Of a stretch of 64,000 nucleotides of DNA, positions 16,393-25,564 are shown in pieces (positions within the stretch are counted from its first letter, which is position 1; the number at the start of each line of letters is the position of its first letter). Source of the DNA: an uncultured Pseudomonadales bacterium (GTDB lineage: Bacteria > Pseudomonadota > Gammaproteobacteria > Pseudomonadales > Azotimanducaceae); NCBI GenBank assembly GCA_958296025.1, contig OY282430.1, positions 1,612,001 through 1,676,000 of the forward strand, given 5' to 3'. The translations under genes were made by a program, and so were the position numbers. A model generated the notes under the pieces. The model saw nothing but the letters and a program-made list of their open reading frames with translations, did not search any database and was not told the DNA's origin.

Positions 16393-17178
16393 GTGCTGGT
16401 TCTTGAGACTTTGCTGACGGCGTTGACGATGCCGTTAGGTGTTTCCCTCTTTGCCGTGCTGCTTGGCTTGGCGGCCTTGGCGCTGTGCCGGCGCCGCACC
16501 GCCGGTGGGTTGCTGACGTTCGGGCTGTTGTGGCTGTGGGGTTGGTCAACACCCTTAGGTAGCGGACTGGTTAGATCGACGTTAGAGGCCCCCTTTCCGC
16601 CGCCGTCCATCAAGGCGCTGCCGGCGGCGGACGCCATCGTGCTGCTTGGCGGCGGCCTCAATCTGCTCTCGGCGGACCGCAGCCATCCCGATTTGAAAGA
16701 TTCGGCGGACCGCATTTGGCTCGCCGCCCGTCTTTACCAAGCCGGCAAGGCACCGCTCATCATCGCCACGGGCGGCTACCGTTGGCCCCGGCATTTGCAG
16801 GGCAAATCCAACTTCCGGTCAGAGGCTGAAGCGATGGGCGTTCTGCTCACTGCGTTTGGCGTTCCACAAGCCGCCATCCTGGAGGAGAGACGCAGCCGCA
16901 CCACTCGGGAAAACGCGGTGCTGACCACGGAATTGGCCGCCGCTAGGGATATTCGGCAGGTGTTGTTGGTCACATCCGCTTGGCATATGCCGCGGGCTTT
17001 GGCGGCTTTCCGCCGGGCGGGCTTGGCGGTGATTCCGGCCGGAACCGACTACGGCCGGCCTGACAGCACGCCCCCCGTCTTTTTGCTGCTGCCCAGCGCC
17101 AACCACTTGGCCCAAAGCAGCCAGATGCTGCGCGAGCATTTGGGCCTGTTGATGTACCAGCTGCGCGGCTGGGCCTAA
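16393..17178 (+). CDS. YdcF/ElyC-family (DUF218) membrane protein
   Basis: This 261-residue protein has two N-terminal membrane segments (about residues 12-32 and 36-54) and then a DUF218 domain: ADAIVLLGGGL, a GGYRWP segment, SRTTRENAVLTTEL and VTSAWHMPRALAAFRRAGL are the conserved blocks. ElyC and related proteins act in envelope biogenesis, probably on undecaprenyl-linked or other carriers; YdcF binds SAM-like ligands. GTG 16393 has AAGGAGA close upstream. The two-helix anchor with a DUF218 domain behind it is the ElyC type, but assignment to ElyC itself is not secure. Confidence 0.8.
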   Translation: MLVLETLLTALTMPLGVSLFAVLLGLAALALCRRRTAGGLLTFGLLWLWGWSTPLGSGLVRSTLEAPFPPPSIKALPAADAIVLLGGGLNLLSADRSHPDLKDSADRIWLAARLYQAGKAPLIIATGGYRWPRHLQGKSNFRSEAEAMGVLLTAFGVPQAAILEERRSRTTRENAVLTTELAAARDIRQVLLVTSAWHMPRALAAFRRAGLAVIPAGTDYGRPDSTPPVFLLLPSANHLAQSSQMLREHLGLLMYQLRGWA

Positions 17179-17300
17179 GGTTCCCGGCTCGTCGCGCCGT
17201 CCGTTTTAAAATCCCGATCGCTGGCGCCATGCCCGTGGGTTCCAACCTATCGTGCGACGGGAAGGCGGACTTTCCCCGAAGCCCAGGGCGGATGTTGGCC

Positions 17301-17330
17301 TTGTGCAAATTCCCCGCGTTGTCGTAGCAT
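17301..17330 (+). promoter_or_regulatory. Candidate promoter of the lipoprotein gene
   Basis: TTGTGC (17301-17306) and TAGCAT (17325-17330) are 18 bases apart. The bases CGTTGTCGTAGCA at 17317-17329 recur exactly at 19317-19329, upstream of another gene. Confidence 0.45.
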
Positions 17331-17357
17331 GGCGGCTTTCCACAGCGAGCGATCGTC

Positions 17358-17792
17358 ATGCGCCGAACTCTGACCGTTTTAGCCTGCACCCTGGCCGCAG
17401 CCGGGTGCAGCGATCCCTTCGTCACCATTCCCGGTGGCGAACTCTCTGGCCAAGTGCTGGACCCCCCTGAAGTTTGGGCCGATGTGCCGGACACCATCCA
17501 ACTGGAAACTCGCTCCGCAGACCCATACTCCATCAACATTTGGAGTGTTGGCGTTGGTTCCGACCTCTATGTGGCCACCGGCGCCGAAGGCACGAGCTGG
17601 ACCGAATTCATCCGCCAAGACGCCAATGTGCGGGTGCGCATGGGCACTGGCCTTTATCGGCTGCAGGCCACGGTGGTGGATGAGTCGGAGACCCGTCGCC
17701 AAGTGGCGCGGGCCTACTCCGATAAGTACGAAGTGGATCCCCAGGACGGTTGGGTGGCGCAGGGCATGATCATCCGGCTGGACCGGCCCTGA
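17358..17792 (+). CDS. Lipoprotein with a probable flavin-binding split-barrel fold
   Basis: This 144-residue protein starts with a short signal peptide and a lipobox (LAAAG-C17). Ser18 at position +2 favours outer-membrane sorting. The mature part has the rhythm of split-barrel FMN-binding proteins (related to pyridoxamine-phosphate oxidase): SINIWSVGVGSDLYVATGA, then WTEFIRQDANVRVRMGTGLYRLQATVV. The fold is proposed from this pattern only. The gene has its own candidate promoter 28 bases upstream and stands alone before the P450 gene. Function is unknown. Confidence 0.65.
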   Translation: MRRTLTVLACTLAAAGCSDPFVTIPGGELSGQVLDPPEVWADVPDTIQLETRSADPYSINIWSVGVGSDLYVATGAEGTSWTEFIRQDANVRVRMGTGLYRLQATVVDESETRRQVARAYSDKYEVDPQDGWVAQGMIIRLDRP

Positions 17793-17950
17793 ATTGGCTT
17801 GCTGGAAGGACGGCGCACCCTCTTGAATTCGAGGCGCTGGGCGACCGGGGCGCTCCTCCAAAAAGTCCGCAAGGTGACGCTCCCCTAGAAAGAACGCGCT
17901 TGACGGTTTTGTGCAGTAACATGTCGGTACGTTGAGCTGGGCATGGGAAT

Positions 17951-19243
17951 TTGAGCCAACAAGCCGCTGCAGTCTCCCTGTTCGAGCGGGAAACGCTGAT
18001 CGACCCCTACAGCGCCTTCAAGACCCTGCGCGACCAAGCGCCGGTGCATTACGAGCCGGCCTTGGATATTCATGTGGTCACCCGCTACGAGTTGGTGCGC
18101 GAAGCCATTCGGGACGCGAAGACCTTTTCCAGCAAATTTGACGGCTTCCTCAACAAATCCCGGGAAATCATGTTCGCCGCCGCCCCGCCGGAGGTGCAAC
18201 AAAAACTGCTGGACATCAACAGGCAAATGCTGCTGCTGCCGCCCACCATGCTCACCCTGGACGAACCGGAGCACACCCGCTATCGCTCCTTGGTCAGCCG
18301 GCTGTTCACCGGTGCCGAGATCAGGAAAAGCGAACCCACCGTGCAGGCGGTCATCGACCGGAGCATCGGCAGCCTGTTAAGCGGTCACAAGGATGGGGCG
18401 GGGTGCCGACAGGCGGATTTCATGTCCGCCTTCGCCTTCCCAGTGCCGCTGCGGATCATTGGCGACCGCTTGGGCATTCCGGAGGCGGACCGCCCATTCT
18501 TTGATGAAGCCGCCACCGCCGCCGCCGCGGCCCTGCGCCTTTCGCCCCTAACGCCGGAGGAAATGGTGCATCGGGCGGAGTTGGCCTTGGGTCTGCAGAA
18601 CCTGTTGACCGCCTTGGTGGATGCCCGCCGGGAGCAGCCGGCTGACGACATGATCACCATCCTGGCGAACGGCCGGCTGCAGGATGAGGCCCGTCTGCTG
18701 ACCCACGCCGAAGCCCTCAGCATCCTCCAGCAGTTCTTGGTGGCCGGCCACGAAACCACGACCAGCGCCTTCGGCTGGGGGATGGTGCTCCTGTGTCGAA
18801 GGCCAGAGCTGCAGGCGGAGATCCGCGGCGACGCCGGGCTGATCCGCACTTTCGTCGAGGAGGTTCTGCGCATGGAGGCGCCTGTCCAGGGCCTGCCCAG
18901 GCTGGTGACCCGGGACACCACGCTCGGCGGCGTCCGCCTCCCGGCCGGCAGCATGATCTTGTTGAGTTTCGCCGCCGCCAACCGCGACGAGCGGCAGTTT
19001 GAAGACCCGGACCGAGCAAACATCCATCGGCCCAAGGCCGGAATGCAGTTGGCCTTCGGTTCCGGCGTCCACTTCTGCATCGGCGCACCCTTGGCCCGCC
19101 AAGAGTTGAACCTTGGCTTCAGGGCGCTGTTGGACCGCTTTACGCGCTTCCGCTTGGCGGAGGGCGCATCGCCCCAGGCGGAGCCGAGCTTCATTCTGCG
19201 CAACGTGCCGGAGTTGCACATTGATTATCAGGAGCGCCGCTGA
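17951..19243 (+). CDS. Cytochrome P450
   Basis: This 430-residue soluble bacterial P450 has the I-helix oxygen-activation motif A265-G-H-E-T-T-T, the K-helix E304-x-x-R307, and the haem loop FGSGVHFC376IGAPLAR with the axial cysteine. There is no membrane anchor, so it is cytoplasmic and needs a separate ferredoxin and reductase, which are not encoded nearby. The start is TTG at 17951 (SQQAAAVSLFERETLIDPY); no ATG or GTG in frame is near, and DPYSAFKTLR is a normal P450 N-terminus. The substrate is unknown. Relatives hydroxylate fatty acids, terpenes or steroids. Confidence 0.92.
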   Translation: MSQQAAAVSLFERETLIDPYSAFKTLRDQAPVHYEPALDIHVVTRYELVREAIRDAKTFSSKFDGFLNKSREIMFAAAPPEVQQKLLDINRQMLLLPPTMLTLDEPEHTRYRSLVSRLFTGAEIRKSEPTVQAVIDRSIGSLLSGHKDGAGCRQADFMSAFAFPVPLRIIGDRLGIPEADRPFFDEAATAAAAALRLSPLTPEEMVHRAELALGLQNLLTALVDARREQPADDMITILANGRLQDEARLLTHAEALSILQQFLVAGHETTTSAFGWGMVLLCRRPELQAEIRGDAGLIRTFVEEVLRMEAPVQGLPRLVTRDTTLGGVRLPAGSMILLSFAAANRDERQFEDPDRANIHRPKAGMQLAFGSGVHFCIGAPLARQELNLGFRALLDRFTRFRLAEGASPQAEPSFILRNVPELHIDYQERR

Positions 19244-19316
19244 TGCGGCGGCCTGTCGCTGACCACATTTTTTTCCAACAAACCTATTGACGTGCGACGG
19301 TCTGTGCATGACCATT

Positions 19317-19329
19317 CGTTGTCGTAGCA
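19317..19329 (+). promoter_or_regulatory. Shared 13-bp promoter-like sequence
   Basis: CGTTGTCGTAGCA here is identical to 17317-17329, where its TAGCA part forms the -10 of a candidate promoter. The next gene starts 38 bases downstream at 19367. No convincing -35 is seen here. Confidence 0.35.
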
Positions 19330-19366
19330 CCCGGAATGAAATAGGAGCGGACGGAATGTCAGGCGG

Positions 19367-19762
19367 ATGAGTTACTTCACGGGGTCAATCGGCTGTGGGC
19401 TGGTCTTGCTGGCGCTGCTGCACCTTGGGGTGCCGGGGCGCCCCTATTTGCTCATCGCCATGTATTTCTGCGGCGCCATCCTCGCCTTCATCTCCTTAGC
19501 GCCCAGCATCAGCCGTTGGGCGGCCCGCCTTCTCGGGGTGTTCTCCGCCCTCTGCATGTTCTTCTTCTTTGCCGGCTTCATCGACACCACCCCGCAACTC
19601 GGCGGAGACTGGTACGCCGTCAATCTGCCCTCTTTGGGCCAGTTGGTCAGCGCCTTCGCCATGATTCCGGTGCTGGCGGAGTACAGCTGCCTGATGAAGG
19701 CGGATTGCCCCAAGGCGATGAACGGACGCAAGGCCAAGGGATTTTTCTCCGTCTCGTCCTGA
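19367..19762 (+). CDS. Small integral membrane protein, 131 aa, unknown
   Basis: Four hydrophobic segments (about residues 6-22, 26-44, 50-68 and 85-103) make this an inner-membrane protein. The C-terminus is polar and basic (NGRKAKGFFSVSS) and would face the cytoplasm. I do not recognise the family. The ATG follows a promoter-like element also found before the lipoprotein gene. It is followed by a convergent gene. Confidence 0.6.
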   Translation: MSYFTGSIGCGLVLLALLHLGVPGRPYLLIAMYFCGAILAFISLAPSISRWAARLLGVFSALCMFFFFAGFIDTTPQLGGDWYAVNLPSLGQLVSAFAMIPVLAEYSCLMKADCPKAMNGRKAKGFFSVSS

Positions 19763-19819
19763 TGTGCGCCCGTGCTCCGGGCGCTTGCCGGAACAGGGGG
19801 CTTTTAGCCTCGGTGCGGC

Positions 19820-20761
19820 TCAAAGCGCCCGCACTTGGGGCATCACCTCGTTTAGGTAGGCGTCTAAAGCCTCGGCGGACCACGGGCTGCGCAGGGCGAC
19901 GTTGATTTCGTCGGCGCCCGCCGCCCGGTATTCGGCCAGCCGCTCCACGGCTTGGTCTGGTGTGCAGAGCAGCGCCCCGCCAGCGGTTCGCTCGGCCAAG
20001 GCACCCCAATCGGTGGCGAATTGCCGGCGTTGCTGGGCCACCTCCGCGTCATTCACGCCGAGGTTGAACGCCAAATTGACGGCGCGTCGCACGCTGTCGG
20101 GGTCCCGGCCCACTTCCTCGCACCAATGGTTCAGTACGCCGCTTAGCCGCCGGAACTCCTCCGGCGACAGGTAGGGGGCGTTCCAGCCATCCGCATGTTC
20201 GGCGGCGATCTTCAAGGTGCGCTTCTCTCCAAGTCCGCCAATCCAGATGGGCAGACGCTTTTGCAATGGAGGCGGCTGACAGCTGGCGTTCACCACTTGG
20301 AAATGCTTGCCGTTGAAGTCGGTGCGCTCCTCGGCGAGCATCCTCCGCACGATCTGCACCGCCTCCTCCAGCATGTCCAGCCGGGTGCCGATGTCTGGAA
20401 AGGGATAGCCGTAGGCGGTGGCTTCCCAGATGTGCCAACCTGCGCCCAGGCCGATCTCGAAGCGTCCGCCGCTGATGTGGTCCAAGGTGGCGGCGGCCTT
20501 GGCGAGCAGGGCGGGGTTGCGATAGCCGATGTAGAAGACCAGACAGCCGACGCGGGCGCGGCGCGTCTCCGCGGCCAGCGCCCCGAGGGTGGTCAGCGCC
20601 TCGAAGTGGGGCTCCGTGCCGTCTTTCGGGGGAGATTCGTAGAAATGGTCCCAGGCGGAGATCCAGTCCACGCCGCCGGTGTCCAGCTTGCGCCAAAGCT
20701 GGCTTAGTTCGTCCATGCTTAGGTTTTGCTGGCCCACATGGACGCCGAGGGATGGAGACAT
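19820..20761 (-). CDS. LLM-class flavin- or F420-dependent oxidoreductase
   Basis: This 313-residue protein has the luciferase-like TIM-barrel pattern: MSPSLGVHVGQQNLS, WISAWDHFYES, ISGGRFEIGLGAGWHIWEATAYGYPFPD and IWIGGLGEKRTLKIAAEHADGWN. The HISGGRFEIGLGAGW segment is the family core. These enzymes use FMN or F420 for oxidation or monooxygenation; the sequence resembles the group usually annotated F420-dependent, but cofactor choice is uncertain in a proteobacterium. The ATG at 20761 is chosen; an open frame continues far upstream but is the shadow of the RND gene. It stands alone, downstream of the efflux operon. Confidence 0.85.
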   Translation of the reverse strand: MSPSLGVHVGQQNLSMDELSQLWRKLDTGGVDWISAWDHFYESPPKDGTEPHFEALTTLGALAAETRRARVGCLVFYIGYRNPALLAKAAATLDHISGGRFEIGLGAGWHIWEATAYGYPFPDIGTRLDMLEEAVQIVRRMLAEERTDFNGKHFQVVNASCQPPPLQKRLPIWIGGLGEKRTLKIAAEHADGWNAPYLSPEEFRRLSGVLNHWCEEVGRDPDSVRRAVNLAFNLGVNDAEVAQQRRQFATDWGALAERTAGGALLCTPDQAVERLAEYRAAGADEINVALRSPWSAEALDAYLNEVMPQVRAL

Positions 20762-20877
20762 GTTTGTGGATCCTTGGTTGGCTTGGGCCGTCGGCATGGC
20801 GCTAACAGTGCGCCCATTCTGCACACAAGCTGCGCCTCCCGCCAGTCTTGCCGGCTGCGCGGTCGATGGCGGCCCGC

Positions 20878-23800
20878 TCAGACTCCGGCCGGTGCCGGTG
20901 ACGAACGATCCTTGCGCCAAGCTCGCCGCAGCCGCATGGCGAGGTGGCGCTGCGCCGCCTTCAGCCACGCAGCAGGCGGCGCCAAGCCGGCCCCCAACTG
21001 ATAGGGTAGGGCAAGCATCGCTGGGGTGGCCACCAGGGTCAGCAGGGTGGCGAAGGACAGGCCCCAGACGATGGCTTGCGACATGGGCACCCAGAATGCT
21101 GACAGCATGCCGCCGTAAACGATCTCCCGGTTGATGAGGTCTATGCTCAGGTTGCTGGCCAAGGGCAGCAGGCCGAATACGGTGGTCACGGTGGTCAGCA
21201 TCACCGGGCGCAGGCGTTGGGCGCCGGTGCGCACGATGATGGACAGCGGGTCGAGGCCGGGATGTTCCCGGCGCAGGTGGTTGTAAGTGTCGATCAGCAC
21301 GATGTTGTTGTTCACCACGATGCCGGCCAAGGCCACCACGCCCACGCCGGTAAGGACTGCGCTGAAGGTGCCGTTGGTGATCAGCAGACCTACCAGCACC
21401 CCGGCGGTGGAAAGGACCACGGAGAACAGGATCAATACCGACTGATAGAAGCTGTTGAACTGCGTCACCAGCAGGATGAACATCAACAGCAGGGACAGGG
21501 AGAACGCCAGGGAGACGAAGGCGATGGATTCCGCCTGCTCCTCGTTGGTGCCGCGAAAGCGGATGGATAGGCCGGGGCCAAAGTCCTGCCGGCCCAGCCA
21601 TGCTTGGACTTCGCCCACTTTGTCGTCCGCTAGCACGCCTTCGGCCACATCGGCGCGGATGTACTTCACCGGCACGCCGTTGACCCGCTGAATGCTGTCC
21701 ACATTGGGTGCCGGCGTCCGTTGCACGAAGTTGGAGATAGGCACCAAGCCCTTGTTGGTGTTGATCTTCAGTTCATCCAGCATGCTGAGGCGGCGGAACG
21801 CTTCGGGATAGCGCACCCGGATGTCCACGGCGTCATCGGACTTGCTGGGGCGGTACTCGCCCACTTTCAGGCCGTTGGTGACCAATTGCACCGCCACCCC
21901 CACCTGAAACACGTCCGCCCCGTATAGGGCGGCCTGCGCTCGGTCCACCCTCAGGCGCCATTCGATGCCGGGCAGGGCGCGGGTGTCCTCGATGTCCCGC
22001 AGGCCGGCCACGCGGCTCTCCATGAATTGCCGGGTGCGGGCCACGGCCGGATCCAGCAGCGCCTTGTTGTGGGAGGCGAATTCGATCTTGATGGGCTTGC
22101 CGGTGGGCGGCCCTTGCTCCAAGCCGCGTATGTTCAGGGTCAGGCCGACCAGATGGTCCGTGCGCTGGCGGATTTCCGTCATGATGGCGGTGGCGCTGCG
22201 GTCCCGTTCGCTTTCGCTGACCCATTCAAGGAAGATGGTGCCGATGACGTCCTGGGGGTTGTTCAAGGAGGGGCGGCCGGGCAGGGCGGTGAAGACGTTG
22301 ATGTCCTGGATGTCCGGCACCTGCAGCACCTGTTCCTCCACCTCCCGAACCAAGGCGTCGATCTCATCTGTCGAAAGGTTGCCTCGGGCGCGGATGTTGG
22401 CCACCGCATACTTGCTCTCCGCATCAGAGAAGAAGGCGAGGCCGCGGCCGAACTGCCCGTAGAGGACGAAGACGGAGGTGACGATGGCCACCGTGACCAG
22501 GATCGTCGCCACGGCGTGGCGGGTGCAGGTTCGCAGCAGACGGGCGTACAAGCCGGTGAACGAATTCAGCAGGGTGGGGTCGCCATCCTCCAATTGCTTC
22601 AAGGTCTCCACGGCGGCGGCGTCGCGGCTGCCGGGCCGTCCGAACAGGCTGCCGAGCACCGGGCCGAAAACCAAGGCGTAGAGCAGGGAGCCGCTGAGCA
22701 CCGTGAACACCGTCACCGGCAGGTAGCGCATGAACTTGCCGGGGATGCCGGGCCAGAAGATCATCGGCAGGAAGGCCGCCAAGGTGGTGGCCACAGAAGC
22801 CGCCACCGGCCAGAACATGCGCTTGGCGGACAAGGCGTAGGCGCTGCGCCGGTCGAAGCCTTCGGTCATCTTGCGGTCCGCGTACTCGGTGACCACGATG
22901 GCCCCGTCGATGAGCATGCCCAGGCCGAGCAGCATTCCGAACATCACCATGAAGTTGTAGGTGTAGCCCAGCAGGTAGATGAAGATCAGCGAGAACAGCA
23001 AGGATGCGGGGATGCCGAGGCCGACGATCAGCCCACTGCGCACGCCCATGGCCGCCACCACTAGGATCATCACCAGAGCCAAGGCGGTGAAGATGTTGCC
23101 CTGCAGCTCCGTCACTTGGCTCTGCACCCAAGGGCTTTGGTCCAAGGTGTAGAAGAGGTCCACCTGCTTGGGCAGGCGCGGCTGGAACTCCACCACAACC
23201 GCCTTGGCCAGATTGATGGTGTCCACCACGTTGGCGTTGGCCCGCTTGATGACGTCGATGGAAATGGCCGTGGCGCCGTTCACCCGGGCATGGATGGCGC
23301 GGTCTTTGAAGGTTCGGCGCACGGTGGCGACGTCGGCGAGGGTGACCACTGTGTCCCCGTTCACCTTCACCGGCAGGTCGAAAAGATCCTGAGCCTCCTC
23401 GATGAGGCTGGGCACCTTCACCGAGAAGCGGCCTTGGCCGGTGTCCAGGCTTCCGGCGGCGATCAGACGGTTATTGCGCAGCAGGGTGTTGATGAGCTCG
23501 TCATTGGAGATTTGGTAGGCTTCGAGTGCCTGTGGATCGATCACCGCCTCCAGCAACTCCTCCCGGTGCCCTTGAATGTTGGCGTCCAGGATGTTGGGGA
23601 CGGTTTCCAACTGATCGCGCAGTTCCAGGGCCAGGTTGTACACCAGGCGCTCGGAGGCGCCGTTGCCCACTAGGTTGATCTGCAGGATGGGGAAGTCATC
23701 GACGGATGCCTCCCGAATCACCGGCTCCTCAATGCTGTCCGGCATTTCCGGCCTCGCCCGGTCCACCGCCTCGCGCAGGTCCGAAAGGGCTTGGTCCAGG

Positions 23801-24102
23801 TCGTGCTCCGCCTCGAACTCCACCATCAGATAGGCGGCCCCTTCGGAGGCGAAGCCAGTCATTTCCTCCACCCCTTCGACGTTGCGAACCTCGATCTCCA
23901 GGGGCATCAGCAGCAGGCGCTCCGCGTCTTCCGGGGAGATGCCCTCATGGAAGACGGTGACCACGAAGAAGGGCACTTGGATGTTCGGGTCATTGGAGAT
24001 GGGGATGGCCGAGCGGGCGGCCAGGCCGGCCAGCACCACCATCAAGAGCACCAGCATGGTGGTCTTGGCGCGGTTGATCGCCGCGTCGATTAGGGCTTTC
24101 AT
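20878..24102 (-). CDS. RND efflux pump inner-membrane transporter
   Basis: This 1074-residue protein has the RND plan: a single N-terminal helix, a large periplasmic loop (about 35-330), helices 2-6, a linker, helix 7, a second periplasmic loop and helices 8-12. The N-terminus is MKALIDAAINRAKTTMLVLL and SNDPNIQVPFFVVTVFHEG marks the porter domain. It belongs to the AcrB-like multidrug and lipophile exporters, not the metal group. Protons drive export from the periplasm. ATG 24102 overlaps the adaptor gene stop by four bases (ATGA), so the two are co-translated. No outer-membrane factor gene is present; a shared TolC-type channel elsewhere is likely. Confidence 0.9.
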   Translation of the reverse strand: MKALIDAAINRAKTTMLVLLMVVLAGLAARSAIPISNDPNIQVPFFVVTVFHEGISPEDAERLLLMPLEIEVRNVEGVEEMTGFASEGAAYLMVEFEAEHDLDQALSDLREAVDRARPEMPDSIEEPVIREASVDDFPILQINLVGNGASERLVYNLALELRDQLETVPNILDANIQGHREELLEAVIDPQALEAYQISNDELINTLLRNNRLIAAGSLDTGQGRFSVKVPSLIEEAQDLFDLPVKVNGDTVVTLADVATVRRTFKDRAIHARVNGATAISIDVIKRANANVVDTINLAKAVVVEFQPRLPKQVDLFYTLDQSPWVQSQVTELQGNIFTALALVMILVVAAMGVRSGLIVGLGIPASLLFSLIFIYLLGYTYNFMVMFGMLLGLGMLIDGAIVVTEYADRKMTEGFDRRSAYALSAKRMFWPVAASVATTLAAFLPMIFWPGIPGKFMRYLPVTVFTVLSGSLLYALVFGPVLGSLFGRPGSRDAAAVETLKQLEDGDPTLLNSFTGLYARLLRTCTRHAVATILVTVAIVTSVFVLYGQFGRGLAFFSDAESKYAVANIRARGNLSTDEIDALVREVEEQVLQVPDIQDINVFTALPGRPSLNNPQDVIGTIFLEWVSESERDRSATAIMTEIRQRTDHLVGLTLNIRGLEQGPPTGKPIKIEFASHNKALLDPAVARTRQFMESRVAGLRDIEDTRALPGIEWRLRVDRAQAALYGADVFQVGVAVQLVTNGLKVGEYRPSKSDDAVDIRVRYPEAFRRLSMLDELKINTNKGLVPISNFVQRTPAPNVDSIQRVNGVPVKYIRADVAEGVLADDKVGEVQAWLGRQDFGPGLSIRFRGTNEEQAESIAFVSLAFSLSLLLMFILLVTQFNSFYQSVLILFSVVLSTAGVLVGLLITNGTFSAVLTGVGVVALAGIVVNNNIVLIDTYNHLRREHPGLDPLSIIVRTGAQRLRPVMLTTVTTVFGLLPLASNLSIDLINREIVYGGMLSAFWVPMSQAIVWGLSFATLLTLVATPAMLALPYQLGAGLAPPAAWLKAAQRHLAMRLRRAWRKDRSSPAPAGV

Positions 24103-25250
24103 GCCCTTGCCGCCGTGTCCGCCGCCACCGAGGATTGCGACGGCGCCGCGGCGGGCATGTTCCCCGCCGGCTGGTATTGCACTTCGACGATCTCGCCGGG
24201 CACCACCAACTCTTGGCCGACGACGATCAGCGTCACCACATCCGGCAGGCCGGCCACCCATACGCCGTCGCCGTCGTCGCGGATGATCTCCACCGGGTTG
24301 AACTCCACCCGGCCGGCGGCGTTGACCGTGCGCACGCCCATCACCCCGGCGTCGTCCAAGGCGAAAAGGGCCGGGCTGATCTTTTGCGCCATCACCTCGG
24401 AGACCGGGATCAGAATGCTGGTGGTGACGCCGCTGCGCAACTGGTAATTCGGGTTGGGAATCTGGATCTCCAAGGGATAGGAGCGGGTCTCGGGGTCATT
24501 CTGCTGGCCGATGAAGCTGATGCGCCCGGCCACTTCCGCGCCGTCACTGAGCCTGCCCAGCGCGGCGGCGCCAACCGCCATCGTCAGCACGTCCCGCTCC
24601 GGCACCCGTCCCACCAGCAGCATCGGGTCCAGATCGACGATGGTGACGCACTCCGTGCCGGGCCTGACGTAATCCCCCATCTCCTGATGCACATCCTCCA
24701 CCAAGCCGGCGAAGGGTGCCTTCACCTCGATGCGGGCTAGGTCCAGTTCCGCCCGGGTGAGCTCCGCCTGCGCCGCCGCCTGCCGCGCCTTGGCCTGGGC
24801 GACCGTGGTTTCCGAATGCAGTCCGCCGGCCTGCAGCTTGAGGCGGCCTTGGTACTCCAGCCGCGCCTGGTTGAGCGCCTCCCGGGCCTCCACCAGCCCG
24901 GCTTGCCGGTCCTCCAAGGAGAGGCGGCAGAGCACATCCCCGGCATCGACCCGGCTGCCGCGCTCCACCGGCCGTTCGACGACCGTGCCGGCGATTTCCG
25001 CCCGCACCGTTACGGTGCGCTTATTTTGGGTCTTGCCGCGGATGCGCAGATGGCGCACCTGCCGGGAGGCGTTGATGATCTGCGCTCGCACCCTGGTGGG
25101 GGCGGCATCGGCCTTCTGGGCGGCCCGCTGATTGGTCCGTTCGGCTACGCTGAGGTTGGGGGGTGGATCTTCCCGGTTGATCTGTCCGCTGAGCAGCCAT
25201 AGGCCGACCGCGATGGCGATGGCGATGGCGATCCAGTAGGTAGAGCGCAT
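24099..25250 (-). CDS. RND periplasmic adaptor (membrane fusion protein)
   Basis: This 383-residue protein begins with one membrane anchor (residues 5-22), followed by a lipoyl-like half (IAGTVVERPVERGSRVDAGDVLCRLS), a coiled-coil hairpin rich in Ala and Gln (about 125-185) and the second lipoyl half (IEVKAPFAGLVEDV), then the beta-barrel domain. It links the RND pump to an outer-membrane channel. It is the first gene of the two-gene operon, which reads away from the carotenoid oxygenase gene. No regulator gene is adjacent. Confidence 0.9.
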   Translation of the reverse strand: MRSTYWIAIAIAIAVGLWLLSGQINREDPPPNLSVAERTNQRAAQKADAAPTRVRAQIINASRQVRHLRIRGKTQNKRTVTVRAEIAGTVVERPVERGSRVDAGDVLCRLSLEDRQAGLVEAREALNQARLEYQGRLKLQAGGLHSETTVAQAKARQAAAQAELTRAELDLARIEVKAPFAGLVEDVHQEMGDYVRPGTECVTIVDLDPMLLVGRVPERDVLTMAVGAAALGRLSDGAEVAGRISFIGQQNDPETRSYPLEIQIPNPNYQLRSGVTTSILIPVSEVMAQKISPALFALDDAGVMGVRTVNAAGRVEFNPVEIIRDDGDGVWVAGLPDVVTLIVVGQELVVPGEIVEVQYQPAGNMPAAAPSQSSVAADTAARA

Positions 25251-25564
25251 TGAGGATTCCTTTGGCCTCGAATCAAAGCCGAGTAAGACGTTTCTCAGCG
25301 CGAAGTGCTACGAAAAGTAACACAACCGATTGCCTAGGGCCAATCCCCTTTCCAGAAAGTTGAGGATGCAAAGCGCTTCCTTAAGGCGCAGCTTGGTGCA
25401 GCGACCGCCCAGAAAGGCACCCGCGTCCGCCAGCCGGACGTTGGTGTGGAGACCTGTCAATGCACGAACCTTGGCGCGGCAGCTCATTAGGGACGGAATT
25501 ATAAGCGTCCGGCGGCCACATCTGCTAGAGTGCTTTCCCTTCGTGGCGAAGAGGAGGACCTAGC
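25251..25564. other. Divergent promoter region between efflux operon and carotenoid oxygenase
   Basis: No gene is evident. On the plus strand TG-C-TAGAGT (25523-25531) is a possible extended -10, 34 bases before the oxygenase start, and GAGGAGGA is its ribosome site. On the minus strand TTGGCC and TTACTT with 17 bases between them, close to a CGTAGCAC sequence, may drive the efflux operon. Both promoters are weak matches. Confidence 0.4.

Noticed and set aside
20762-21601. Upstream extension of the LLM oxidoreductase
   Set aside because: The extra 280 residues are shadow sequence over the end of the RND gene. Family sequence begins at ATG 20761.
22027-23064. 345-codon plus-strand frame inside the RND gene
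   Set aside because: It lies antisense to conserved RND coding sequence and is low-complexity Gly/His/Gln.
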